NCBI RefSeq assembly: GCF_002159185.1
Contig: NZ_NFHD01000009.1
Location: forward strand, 47,928 to 111,927
DNA: 64,000 nt
Reading direction: 5' to 3'
Source: Gemmiger sp. An87
Lineage (GTDB): Bacteria; Bacillota; Clostridia; Oscillospirales; Ruminococcaceae
Each line of letters opens with the position of its first letter. Position 1 is the first letter of the stretch. Below, piece by piece: positions 52,639 through 60,803 of this stretch. A program made the translations under genes and the position numbers. The notes under the pieces are model-generated. The model had not been told where the DNA came from, searched no databases, and worked only from the letters and a program-made list of their open reading frames with translations.

Positions 52639-54498
52639 TCAGTCCCTTTCTATTGCATTCGCAAGGCTGGAAGCATCCAGCCCAAGAACTTCTCGAAGCT
52701 CCGCTACAGAAGCGTGAGGAATTGCGCGGCCGCTGTGAACGCCACGCAGAGTCAGATGTCCCGGCCAGCGGTATTCCGACAATGCAGCGCCCAGAGAATC
52801 GCCGATTCCGCCCTGCTCCATGCATTCTTCTGCGAACAGAATATGGTCGTAGCGAGTCAGTTCCTCACACAGTCCATCGGGAAGCGGATTGATCTGCACG
52901 AGTTTGTATACATCCACGTCCGTTCCCTGCTGCTTCAGCAGCTGTGCCGCCTTCAGCACCTCGGCTGTCAGAGTGCCGTAGGTGACAAAAGCTGTCTTTG
53001 CAGGGCCTTCGGCCTTATACACATCATAAGGCTGTTTGCTGCACCCCAGCGAAGAAAGCGTTTCCGGTTCTCCACCACGCGCATAACGGATGGCACGGGG
53101 ACCCTTGCCCTGGTCCAGCAGATATTCCAACCAGTAGGTCAGTTCTGCATAGTTGCAGGGAGAGTAGACAGGAATGCCGATCTGACGGAAGAATGCAGGG
53201 TCATAAATTCCCTGATGAGTCTCACCATCACCGGGAACAAGTCCGGCACGGTCCACTGCGAACACCACATTCAGATCCATCAGACACACGTCGTGGATCA
53301 TTTGGTCATAGGCCCGCTGCAGGAAGGTGGAATAAATGGCTACCACAGGCAGCATTCCCTGGCTGGCCAGACCTGCGGCAAAGGTTACCGCATGCTGTTC
53401 TGCCATGCCCACATCGAAAAAGCGGTCTGGGAAATGCCGGTAGAAATACTGCAGCCCGGTACCGTATTTCATGGCCGCAGTGATTGCGCACACATTGGTA
53501 CGGCTTTCGGCCAGGGCCTCCAGATGCTGTCCAAAGCAGGTGGAGAAGGAAGCGGCAGGGGCCACATCCGGGTCCAGCGCATGGGAGGGATCAAAGGAAG
53601 AGACACCATGGAACTCCCCGGGGTTCTCCTCAGCAGGCTTAAAGCCCTTTCCCTTTACAGTGACTGCATGCACAAAAACAGGCGCAGTCTGATGGTGCAG
53701 GTTCTGGAAAAGCTCAGTCAGCTTGATCACGTCATGTCCGTCCACAGGGCCCAGATACTGGAAGCCCATTTCTTCAAACATGGTGGAGTGGTACAAGCCG
53801 CGGCGCAACAACGCCTTACCGCCCTGCAGTGCCCGCACCAGGGGCGAACCCAGCAGAGGAATCGCCGACAGGATGGTTTCTGTATTGGCTTTGGCCCGGT
53901 TATATTCCGGGTTCGTGCGCAATACAGTGAGATAACGGGACAGCGAGCCCACATTTTTGGAAATCGACATCTTATTGTCGTTCAAAATTACAATCAGGTT
54001 ATTGAGGGTATCGATATTGTTCATGCCCTCGTATACCATACCGCCGGTGAAAGCACCGTCACCCACCAGAGCAATCACCTTGCCGGGCTCGTTTTTCAGT
54101 TTTTTGGCCCGTGCCATGCCAATGGCCACCGAGATGGCCGTATTGCCATGGCCTGCGATAAATGCGTCGTGTACACTTTCGCGCGGGCTGGGAAAGCCAG
54201 AAAGGCCGTTCAGCTTACGCAGTACATCGAACTGCTGCCGGCGGCCGGTTAAAAGCTTATGGGTATAACATTGATGCCCCACATCAAATACAATCTTATC
54301 CATGGGGGTGGTGAAGGCACGGTGCATTGCAACTGTAAGCTCAATTGTGCCCAAATTGGAGGAAAGATGGCCTCCGGTTTTGGAAACACTCTCGATCAGA
54401 AACGCCCGGATCTCTTCACACAGGGGCGCCAGCTGCCCGGCAGGAAGCTTCTTCAGATCCTGCGGGCTGTTGATTCGTTCCAACAGTGAATATGCCAT
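52639..54498 (-). CDS. dxs: 1-deoxy-D-xylulose-5-phosphate synthase
   Basis: Dxs makes deoxyxylulose phosphate from pyruvate and glyceraldehyde phosphate, the entry to the MEP isoprenoid pathway. The 619-residue thiamine-diphosphate enzyme shows GHQCYTHKLLTGR, the ThDP motif GDGAFTGGMVYEGMNN...LNDNKMSIS, and DVGMAEQHAVTFAAGLA with the catalytic Glu region. The same operon encodes ispA, which uses the isoprenoid units. Confidence 0.97.
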   Translation of the reverse strand: MAYSLLERINSPQDLKKLPAGQLAPLCEEIRAFLIESVSKTGGHLSSNLGTIELTVAMHRAFTTPMDKIVFDVGHQCYTHKLLTGRRQQFDVLRKLNGLSGFPSPRESVHDAFIAGHGNTAISVAIGMARAKKLKNEPGKVIALVGDGAFTGGMVYEGMNNIDTLNNLIVILNDNKMSISKNVGSLSRYLTVLRTNPEYNRAKANTETILSAIPLLGSPLVRALQGGKALLRRGLYHSTMFEEMGFQYLGPVDGHDVIKLTELFQNLHHQTAPVFVHAVTVKGKGFKPAEENPGEFHGVSSFDPSHALDPDVAPAASFSTCFGQHLEALAESRTNVCAITAAMKYGTGLQYFYRHFPDRFFDVGMAEQHAVTFAAGLASQGMLPVVAIYSTFLQRAYDQMIHDVCLMDLNVVFAVDRAGLVPGDGETHQGIYDPAFFRQIGIPVYSPCNYAELTYWLEYLLDQGKGPRAIRYARGGEPETLSSLGCSKQPYDVYKAEGPAKTAFVTYGTLTAEVLKAAQLLKQQGTDVDVYKLVQINPLPDGLCEELTRYDHILFAEECMEQGGIGDSLGAALSEYRWPGHLTLRGVHSGRAIPHASVAELREVLGLDASSLANAIERD

Positions 54499-54532
54499 GA
54501 TACAATCCTTCTAAAAAAAGATAGTGGTTCAA

Positions 54533-55000
54533 TCACATCATTGGGATCAGCAAGCCGGTGGCGATGCCTACCGCGGCGCCGCCGAAAACTTCAAAGGGAG
54601 TATGGCCGACCATTTCCTTCAGTTTTTTGTCGCCAAGGATGGGGGTACGTTTGGCTTCCTCATCCAGCCAGTCAGACAGCAACTGATTTAAAATTTTGGC
54701 CTGCTCGCCAGTTTCCCGGCGTACGCCCATGGCATCGTACATTACGATTACAGCCATAACTGCCGCAAGAGCGAAGACCTCGGAATGCGTACCCTGGGAA
54801 CGCCCGGCGGCAATTACCAACGCACATACCGTAGCGGAGTGTGCGCTGGGCATTCCACCGGAACCCCACATGCGCTCAACCCGGAATTTTCCCATTAAAA
54901 TGAAATTGATGATGGTTTTCAATACCTGAGCAATCAGCCAGGCTGTGAGCGAGACCGACAGCAGGTAGTTCCAACAATATATTTCCTTGATCCAGTCCAT
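54533..55000 (-). CDS. Divergent PAP2-family membrane protein (DUF212, YuiD-like)
   Basis: A 155-residue membrane protein with GGMPSAHSATVCALV (about residues 48-62), the DUF212 hallmark that resembles a PAP2 phosphatase motif, and GHTPFEVFGGAAVGI near the end. Three or four membrane spans are likely. It sits between ispA and dxs, so a role in polyprenyl-phosphate metabolism is a reasonable guess, but the substrate is not known. Confidence 0.85.
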   Translation of the reverse strand: MDWIKEIYCWNYLLSVSLTAWLIAQVLKTIINFILMGKFRVERMWGSGGMPSAHSATVCALVIAAGRSQGTHSEVFALAAVMAVIVMYDAMGVRRETGEQAKILNQLLSDWLDEEAKRTPILGDKKLKEMVGHTPFEVFGGAAVGIATGLLIPMM

Positions 55001-55018
55001 TGCATCCTCCCCATTTTA

Positions 55019-55903
55019 TCATTTGCGCCGGGTGACCAGCTGCCCGGCGAGGCGGATCAGAAACTGTGCACGAGCACCATATGCTTGCTCCAACGCGCGG
55101 CAGCTTTCGTCGTTGATCTGCTGCGCCAGTTCCAGTGCACCCTGCGGGCCATAAATCGTTGCAAAAGTAACCTTACCGTTTTGCTGATCGCTCCCGATGG
55201 GCTTGCCCAGCTCTTCCGGCGTGGAAATCACATCCAGCACATCATCCACAATCTGAAAAACAAGCCCCAGGTCAAACGCATACCGTTCCAGCGCTGCTGC
55301 ATCCTCCGCGGTTCCGTCTGCGGCACATACGCCCATCTGAACGGCGGCATTGATCAGTGCACCGGTTTTATTCCGATGGATTTTGCGCAAAAGCTCCTCG
55401 TTCAGAGGCTTGCCCTCAAAGGTTACATCCAGCTCCTGGCCCCAGATCATTCCCCGGCTACCGCCGCCTACAGCCAGCAGGCGGGCAGCTTCAACGCGGG
55501 CATGTTCCGGCAAGGGGGCGTTAGCAATCACTTCAAACGCTTCCGTGAGAAGGACGTCTCCCGCAAGAAGGGCGGTCGCTTCATCAAAGGCCTTATGGCA
55601 GGAGGGCTTGCCACGGCGGAAGTCATCGTTGTCCATACAGGGCAAATCGTCGTGGATCAGCGAGAAGCAGTGCAGCATCTCAACCGCCGCGGCGAAATGC
55701 GCGGCGGCACGCCAATCCCCGCCCAGCATATCGCAACAGGCCATGGTCAGCACTGCACGAATCCGCTTGCCACCGGCAAGAAGGCTGTAGCGTGCGGCCT
55801 GACATACCCGGGACTCCTCCGGCAGGTATGTATCGCAAGCAGCCTGAAGGGCAGCCTGGATTTCATTCAGATACACGTCGTATTGTTGCTCATAGGTCAT
55901 CAT
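55019..55903 (-). CDS. ispA: Farnesyl diphosphate synthase-type polyprenyl synthetase
   Basis: A 294-residue trans-prenyltransferase that condenses isopentenyl diphosphate units. Both aspartate-rich motifs are present: LIHDDLPCMDNDD (about residues 83-95) and FQIVDDVLD (about 235). GGKRIRAVL and the GKPSCHKAFDEATALLAGD segment are also typical. The start ATG at 55903 overlaps the xseB stop; a second ATG follows directly. The product length (C15 or longer) cannot be read safely. Confidence 0.94.
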   Translation of the reverse strand: MMTYEQQYDVYLNEIQAALQAACDTYLPEESRVCQAARYSLLAGGKRIRAVLTMACCDMLGGDWRAAAHFAAAVEMLHCFSLIHDDLPCMDNDDFRRGKPSCHKAFDEATALLAGDVLLTEAFEVIANAPLPEHARVEAARLLAVGGGSRGMIWGQELDVTFEGKPLNEELLRKIHRNKTGALINAAVQMGVCAADGTAEDAAALERYAFDLGLVFQIVDDVLDVISTPEELGKPIGSDQQNGKVTFATIYGPQGALELAQQINDESCRALEQAYGARAQFLIRLAGQLVTRRK

Positions 55904-56139
55904 GCAAGGATATCCTCCTCTCCGGCAGGCTCAGTGCTGGAAGAATGCGGGAGCGAAAGGTCAATGCGCTCCATTTCCAGTCTGGCATGCTCCAGAGTTT
56001 CATTGCAATACGCAATCAGTCCGGCTGCATCGCTGTAAAGCTTAATTGCTTTATCCAGCGGCGTTGCCGGGTCAGAAAGCTGATCCAGCACCTGCTGCAG
56101 GGCTGCACTTCCCTCTTCAAAACTCTTCGGTTTTCTCAT
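55900..56139 (-). CDS. xseB: Exodeoxyribonuclease VII small subunit
   Basis: A 79-residue XseB with the usual sequence KSFEEGSAALQQVLDQLSDPATPLDKAIKLYSDAAGLIAYCNETLEHARLEME arranged as a helical hairpin. The ATG at 56139 follows TTGAGG; the longer open frame is not supported. The gene overlaps xseA by 23 bp and touches ispA, so translation is coupled throughout. It works as several copies per XseA subunit. Confidence 0.93.
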   Translation of the reverse strand: MRKPKSFEEGSAALQQVLDQLSDPATPLDKAIKLYSDAAGLIAYCNETLEHARLEMERIDLSLPHSSSTEPAGEEDILA

Positions 56140-57352
56140 TCTGCGGTACCTCAATTTCATGCACTTGTTCCACGAGACAGTCGACGGATACTTTGCTGCC
56201 AACCAGCAGAATTCGGTCGCCAGGAGTCACTTGCTCGAGTGTAATGCTTTTTCCCTTTACAGTTTTTGGGATGGCATAACCGCGCTCCAAAACCGTATAG
56301 GGGCTGAGCGAGTGTGCAAGCTGCATTGCGTGATGCATAACCTGCAGGCGATCCTGGTAAATCCGTTTGATGCTTGACTGCAACGCCTGAGTCTGCTCGT
56401 TCAGTCTATCGGCACGAGCAGCGCAAAGCGAGGCAGGAGTCAAAGTCTCCCACTTTTCGACCAGTGGATCAAACCTATTATAACACATTTCGAGCCTTGA
56501 CTGAATATTTTTGTGAATATTATCCGAAATATTCATGAGCTTCCCCAGAATTTCCCGCCGATCCGGGGTGGCAAGCTCTGCCGCTGCTGAAGGAGTGGGG
56601 GCTCGAAGATCTGCGACGAAGTCCAGGATAGTGAAGTCGATCTCGTGGCCAACGGCGGAAATCAGCGGGGTTTTGCAACTGTAGGCTGCACGGGCAATGC
56701 CCTCGTCATTAAAGACCCACAGGTCCTCCCTGCTGCCGCCGCCCCGAGCCACAATGATGACATCCGCCTTTCCGGAATGATCCAGAACCTGGATGCCGCG
56801 GGCAATCTGGGCAGCCGCCTGGTCCCCCTGCACATTGACGGGAGCAAGCAGCAACTTCACCAGTGGCCAGCGGCGGCTGAGCACATTACGGATGTCCTGC
56901 AGAGCTGCACCGGTCTCACTGGTTACCACGCCGATACATCGGGGACAGGCAGGAATGGGCTGCTTTGCTTCCGGGCGAAACAGGCCTTCCTGCTCCAGTC
57001 GGGCTTTCAGCTGTTCAAAGGCCATTTGGGCAGCGCCGATGCCGTCCGGGAACATATCCTGCACATAGATTTGGAACGCACCGGTCGTCTCGTAAAGGCT
57101 GACTCGGCAGCGCACAATAACCCGCATTCCTTCTTGAGGTGTGAAGGCGAGCCGCCGGGCGTCCTGCCGGAACATAATCGCCTTCACGCTGGCGGCATCA
57201 TCCCGAAGAGAAAAATAAAAATGCCCGCTCTTATAGTGATGCACAAAGTTGGCAATCTCACCTTTGATAGCGATTCCAGACAAAAAACGGTCGCTGTCCA
57301 GCAGCGACCGAACATAACGGTTCAACCCGGAAACGGTGATCATCTCAGCCAT
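56117..57352 (-). CDS. xseA: Exodeoxyribonuclease VII large subunit
   Basis: XseA is the catalytic subunit of the nuclease that degrades single-stranded DNA to short oligonucleotides. An N-terminal OB fold (MITVSGLNRYV...IKGEIANFVHHYKSGHFYFSLRD) precedes the catalytic region with ARGGGSREDLWVFNDE and SAVGHEIDFTILDFVADLRAPTPSAAAEL. The 411-residue length fits. The ATG at 57352 follows GGGAGG and overlaps the TsaD-like gene by 8 bases. Confidence 0.96.
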   Translation of the reverse strand: MAEMITVSGLNRYVRSLLDSDRFLSGIAIKGEIANFVHHYKSGHFYFSLRDDAASVKAIMFRQDARRLAFTPQEGMRVIVRCRVSLYETTGAFQIYVQDMFPDGIGAAQMAFEQLKARLEQEGLFRPEAKQPIPACPRCIGVVTSETGAALQDIRNVLSRRWPLVKLLLAPVNVQGDQAAAQIARGIQVLDHSGKADVIIVARGGGSREDLWVFNDEGIARAAYSCKTPLISAVGHEIDFTILDFVADLRAPTPSAAAELATPDRREILGKLMNISDNIHKNIQSRLEMCYNRFDPLVEKWETLTPASLCAARADRLNEQTQALQSSIKRIYQDRLQVMHHAMQLAHSLSPYTVLERGYAIPKTVKGKSITLEQVTPGDRILLVGSKVSVDCLVEQVHEIEVPQNEKTEEF

Positions 57353-58277
57353 GGTCTGCCTCCCGTGCAGCGATACACGCCACACCAATGGCGTTGTCGC
57401 TGGAAAATTTGCCGGGCACAAAATGCGCGCCAGACAGCCGCCGGGTTACATATTCCCGAATGATCTGGCTGCTCATCACACCACCGGCAAAAACCACCGG
57501 CAACCCCGGATGTTCCTCAAGCGCTGCCTTTACCATGCGCAGTGCGGTTTCCGCTACACAGTTCAAGCAATAGCGGCAAACGTATTCCGGGCTTTTCCCT
57601 TGCTCCAAAAGCCGGTTGCACTGGTTTTCCAGGCCGGACAGACTGCAGCTTGTCCCCTTTACGCTTACCTTGGGGCGAACGTTCTCGGTGCAGCGTGCGG
57701 CAAGCTCGCTGACCATGACGCCGGCCGGAAAGTCAAAGCCCAGTTTTACCCCGACCCGGTCCACTGCCTGTCCGGCATAAAGGTCACTGCTGGTGCCGAT
57801 GCATTGAATCGCACCATAGCCGTTGCAGAGCAAGAGATCAGTGGTTCCTCCGGAAACATGGAATACCAGACTGGGCTGCTCGAACAAATCCGGCTCGCCG
57901 GTGGCGAACAGGGCCGCGGCGATGTGCCCCTGTTGATGGGTCGTTTCAATCAGCGGAAGACCACGAGCGGCAGCAAAGGCCACCGCTGCACTTTTGCCCG
58001 CGAGGAAGCAGGGCATGTAGGAGCCATCCACCGGCCGCGGGCGGGTGGAAACACCAATTGCCTGAATCTGGCGCAAATCCACCTGCTGACCGAGCTGGCT
58101 TAAGAGCTCCGGCAGAGCCGCTGTGTGGTGAAACAGCGCGTCGCTCTGGCGCAGGCCCAGCTGGCCCTGTTTGACGGGCAAAAATTGCTTTTTATCGCAA
58201 ACAACCTCTTTGGCACAAGAGTCATACACGGCCAAAGAGGTTGCATAGTTGCTGGTATCGATGCCCAGTGTGAGCAT
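57345..58277 (-). CDS. TsaD/Kae1-like (peptidase M22) paralogue
   Basis: A 310-residue protein of the ASKHA fold related to TsaD, which makes threonylcarbamoyl-adenosine in tRNA. The metal-binding HxxxH (TTHQQGHIAAAL) and the later SDNAIG are conserved, as is VSGGTTDLLL. It differs from true TsaD in length and many loop sequences, and sits between nusB and xseA, where Bacillus has folD. This looks like the clostridial Kae1-like paralogue of unknown role; a real tsaD is expected elsewhere in the genome. Confidence 0.78.
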   Translation of the reverse strand: MLTLGIDTSNYATSLAVYDSCAKEVVCDKKQFLPVKQGQLGLRQSDALFHHTAALPELLSQLGQQVDLRQIQAIGVSTRPRPVDGSYMPCFLAGKSAAVAFAAARGLPLIETTHQQGHIAAALFATGEPDLFEQPSLVFHVSGGTTDLLLCNGYGAIQCIGTSSDLYAGQAVDRVGVKLGFDFPAGVMVSELAARCTENVRPKVSVKGTSCSLSGLENQCNRLLEQGKSPEYVCRYCLNCVAETALRMVKAALEEHPGLPVVFAGGVMSSQIIREYVTRRLSGAHFVPGKFSSDNAIGVACIAAREADHG

Positions 58278-58708
58278 TATTCCGAAGCGGAGTCCTGATC
58301 CGCCAGACCCAGTTCGCGCACCACAGAGCCAAGCAGGCCATTCACAAACTGGTAGTCCTCGTTTCCGCCGAATTTCTTGGTCAGTTCCACTGCCTCATTG
58401 ATGGTAACACTGGGCAGCTTTTCGTCGCCATACAGGATCTCGCTCAAAGCCAGACGCAGCACAGTGAGGCTTACCCGGGGAATACGGTCAATGGTCCAGC
58501 CCTTCAGATGATCGCGGATCATATCGTTGATCTCGGCACTGTGCTCGTAGTAGTCGTCGATCAGCTTATGGCCAAACTCATCCACCCGGTTCTCACCCAG
58601 TTCGTTGTTCAGGGCGATCACATCCTCCGGCATAGCGTTGTCGAAGGTGGATGCGAAAGCGGCCAGAAAAGCGTTCTCACGTGCGGTTCTGCGTGTCAGT
58701 TTTTCCAT
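58277..58708 (-). CDS. nusB: Transcription antitermination factor NusB
   Basis: A 143-residue all-helical protein that binds boxA RNA with NusE for rRNA antitermination. It begins RRTARENAFLAAFAS and contains DRIPRVSLTVLRLALSEILYG and SVTINEAVELTKKFGGNEDYQFVNGLLGSVVREL, all typical NusB. It overlaps the TsaD-like gene by one base and lies 59 bp after asp23. Confidence 0.95.
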   Translation of the reverse strand: MEKLTRRTARENAFLAAFASTFDNAMPEDVIALNNELGENRVDEFGHKLIDDYYEHSAEINDMIRDHLKGWTIDRIPRVSLTVLRLALSEILYGDEKLPSVTINEAVELTKKFGGNEDYQFVNGLLGSVVRELGLADQDSASE

Positions 58709-58767
58709 AAAACAAAGTATCCTCTCACAGCCAAAGCCCCCCTGCGAACCGCGGGAGGGCCGATTGG

Positions 58768-59142
58768 TTATTCTTCTTCAGCAGGCAACTCCGGCTCCTG
58801 CAGGACGCCGACTACCACAATGTTTACCCGGGCGACCGTGATGCTGGTCATGTTCTGTACAGCGGACTTCACGTTCTCCTGCACTTTTTCGCAGACCGCC
58901 GGGATCTGACTGCCGTAGCGCACCGTCAGGCTGACAGTGATCTCGGCCACATTCTCCAGCAGCTCCACCGAAACAGGCTTTTGCAGGTTTACCTTGCCCA
59001 AAAAGCTGCGCATCCCAGCGGAACCGGCACAAACATCCACCACGCCGTCGATTTCGGTGGCTGCAAGCTTTGCAATCTTACCAATCACATCGGTGGAGAT
59101 CTGCAAGCTGCCGTTTACAACATTGGAATTTGAAACTTCCAT
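58768..59142 (-). CDS. Asp23/Gls24 family envelope-stress protein
   Basis: A 124-residue Asp23/Gls24-family protein, with GSLQISTDVIGKIAKLAATEIDGVVDV, VELLENVAEITVSLTVRYG and VQNMTSITVARVNIVVVGV. It is equivalent in position to Bacillus yqhY before nusB. These proteins are soluble, often membrane-associated via partners; YqhY homologues influence fatty-acid/acetyl-CoA metabolism in Bacillus, though accBC are absent here. The ATG at 59142 follows GGGAGG. Confidence 0.9.
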   Translation of the reverse strand: MEVSNSNVVNGSLQISTDVIGKIAKLAATEIDGVVDVCAGSAGMRSFLGKVNLQKPVSVELLENVAEITVSLTVRYGSQIPAVCEKVQENVKSAVQNMTSITVARVNIVVVGVLQEPELPAEEE

Positions 59143-59191
59143 ACCCGGTCCTCCCAAAGGTAATTATTTTCATGGCATCTGAATTGAAGAT

Positions 59192-59220
59192 ATTATACCA
59201 TCTTTTTGCATAATCTACAA
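59192..59220 (-). promoter_or_regulatory. Promoter of the asp23-nusB-...-recN operon
   Basis: On the - strand, TTGTAG (59220-59215), a 17-base spacer and TATAAT (59197-59192), with TGG before the -10 (extended -10). It separates the housekeeping operon from the spoIIIA operon. Confidence 0.75.
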
Positions 59221-59222
59221 GG

Positions 59223-59831
59223 TCATTTTATTTCTACCACGGTAATATTCTGTGCACTCACCGAGCACTCACTCAGTACGATGTCCCGAATTTGTGCCAC
59301 CTCGGCCTGAGTCAGGCCGTCGCTGGTGGTCATAACGGTAATGTTGACCTTATCCCCATCAATAAAAGCCACACAGTCCACAAAACCTTTGGCTTTGATT
59401 CGACTTTCCAGATCACTTTCCTTGGTAATGCTCTCGATTGTGGCGGTGAGCTCCTGTGTGAGTGCATCTTTTTCCTCCTGGGTAAGTGCGCTGTTTTTCA
59501 GGCTTTTCTGCAGGGTATCCAGAGCTTCGTCGCGGGTTTTGGTGCGGGAGAGGCGGGCCTGTTCAAAAAAATCGCTCCCGCTGGGGTCACCTACGCTGAC
59601 CAGCTGGGCTTCGCCATAGTTTTTGTCGGCGGTTTCCTGGGTGGAGGCGGCAGTCTCCACGGCAAGTTCATCGGTGATGATGCCAGTGCTGGCTGCCGCG
59701 TTGGCCTGAACTGTATCACCCATCACCAGATCGGTACTTTTGGCATATTCCCAGTTCAGGTACACAGCTACACCCAGTGCCACCACCAGGGTGAGAAGCG
59801 TCATTTTCTGGTTGATCTTTTTTACTTGCAT
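59223..59831 (-). CDS. spoIIIAH: Stage III sporulation protein AH
   Basis: SpoIIIAH spans the mother-cell side of the feeding-tube channel and pairs with SpoIIQ of the forespore. The 202-residue protein has an N-terminal anchor (about 8-27), a variable linker and a C-terminal YscJ/FliF-like ring domain (EQARLSRTKTRDEALDTLQKSL, VAFIDGDKVNITV). It is the last gene of a complete spoIIIA operon. A SpoIIQ gene is not in the window. Confidence 0.93.
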   Translation of the reverse strand: MQVKKINQKMTLLTLVVALGVAVYLNWEYAKSTDLVMGDTVQANAAASTGIITDELAVETAASTQETADKNYGEAQLVSVGDPSGSDFFEQARLSRTKTRDEALDTLQKSLKNSALTQEEKDALTQELTATIESITKESDLESRIKAKGFVDCVAFIDGDKVNITVMTTSDGLTQAEVAQIRDIVLSECSVSAQNITVVEIK

Positions 59832-60373
59832 TATGTTCCCTCCGATTCATTCATTTTTGCAATGCTGATCCGGTTGCTCGATACACCGGTAAGCACCGAA
59901 ACTGCTTCGGTGATCTGTGTCTGCACCTGGACATCGGCCGCGCCCTGACATACCACGGCGATCCCGCGGATTTCCGGTTCCCAGACCATCTCCACCAGGG
60001 CGCTTTGCCCGGAAGCCTCCTCCAGCAGGATGTGCTGGACTTCGCTGCCGTTTTCACCCCGGTCCGTTTCGTCCAGAGCGTAGACGGTTTGCGGGCCCGC
60101 TTCCAGCGTTACAGCCACCTTTACCTGCCCTGCTCCCTGAATACTCTCAATGACCCCTGTAAGTGTTTGCTCCAGATTGGAAGCATATTCCTGTGCATAC
60201 ATCGTCTCACTTGCGGTGATCTGCGGTTCAACGGTTTCGCGACTGCTCCTTCCGGGTGAAAATGCATTCCCGGCCAGCAGAAGAAACAATCCCAATGCAC
60301 CGGCAAAAACAAGAAGGCTGCTGCGGTTCCAGTTCTTTGTTTTGAAAAGTTCCTTGAAAAAATCACGTCCCAT
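59831..60373 (-). CDS. spoIIIAG: Stage III sporulation protein AG
   Basis: A 180-residue ring-forming channel component. One membrane span (about residues 15-35) is followed by the YscJ/FliF-like domain with YASNLEQTLTGVIESIQGAGQVKVAVTLE and PEIRGIAVVCQGAADVQVQTQI. The ATG at 60373 follows CGGAGGG; it overlaps spoIIIAF by 11 bases and abuts spoIIIAH. Confidence 0.93.
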   Translation of the reverse strand: MGRDFFKELFKTKNWNRSSLLVFAGALGLFLLLAGNAFSPGRSSRETVEPQITASETMYAQEYASNLEQTLTGVIESIQGAGQVKVAVTLEAGPQTVYALDETDRGENGSEVQHILLEEASGQSALVEMVWEPEIRGIAVVCQGAADVQVQTQITEAVSVLTGVSSNRISIAKMNESEGT

Positions 60374-60803
60374 TGCTTGGTCCCTCCGCCTTGATCTCAA
60401 TCTCCTCTCCCTCGCCCAATACCTGCCGCAGAGCCGTTTCAGCACGTTCCGGTTCGGTGCAGCCACGTGCGGTTACGGTCAGAGGCGGGCCAGTTTCCAC
60501 CTGAATCTGACCATCGATCCCCTGGGCGGCGAGTGCTTGTTCCAGCTGCTTTTCCAGAGCCTGCTGCTCAAGCCCGGCACGATAGCCGGAAAAATCCACG
60601 GTGTCTGTCTGCTCCGACGGCCAAAGCGAATCCCAGCCGGAAAATGCCACCCGTACGGGTTGCAGGACCGTTACTAAAATATACAGTGCCACAACCACTT
60701 TTATGCTCTTTTCGTATTCTTTGCGGGGCATCAGGAGTTCGAGCCCGCCGGCCAGAACACATGCCATGCAAAGAGTGTACGCCCATTCATTCACATCAGC
60801 CAC
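60363..60803 (-). CDS. spoIIIAF: Stage III sporulation protein AF
   Basis: A 146-residue protein with two N-terminal membrane spans and a C-terminal soluble domain (YRAGLEQQALEKQLEQALAAQ), as in SpoIIIAF. The GTG at 60803 gives an N-terminus of the same length as the Bacillus protein (EW at residues 6-7); a GTG at 60794 has better RBS spacing. It overlaps the end of spoIIIAE. Confidence 0.9.
   Translation of the reverse strand: MADVNEWAYTLCMACVLAGGLELLMPRKEYEKSIKVVVALYILVTVLQPVRVAFSGWDSLWPSEQTDTVDFSGYRAGLEQQALEKQLEQALAAQGIDGQIQVETGPPLTVTARGCTEPERAETALRQVLGEGEEIEIKAEGPSNGT

Noticed and set aside
51300..54252. Long + strand open frames opposite nadK, tlyA and dxs
   Set aside because: Shadows of conserved - strand genes; no family resemblance.
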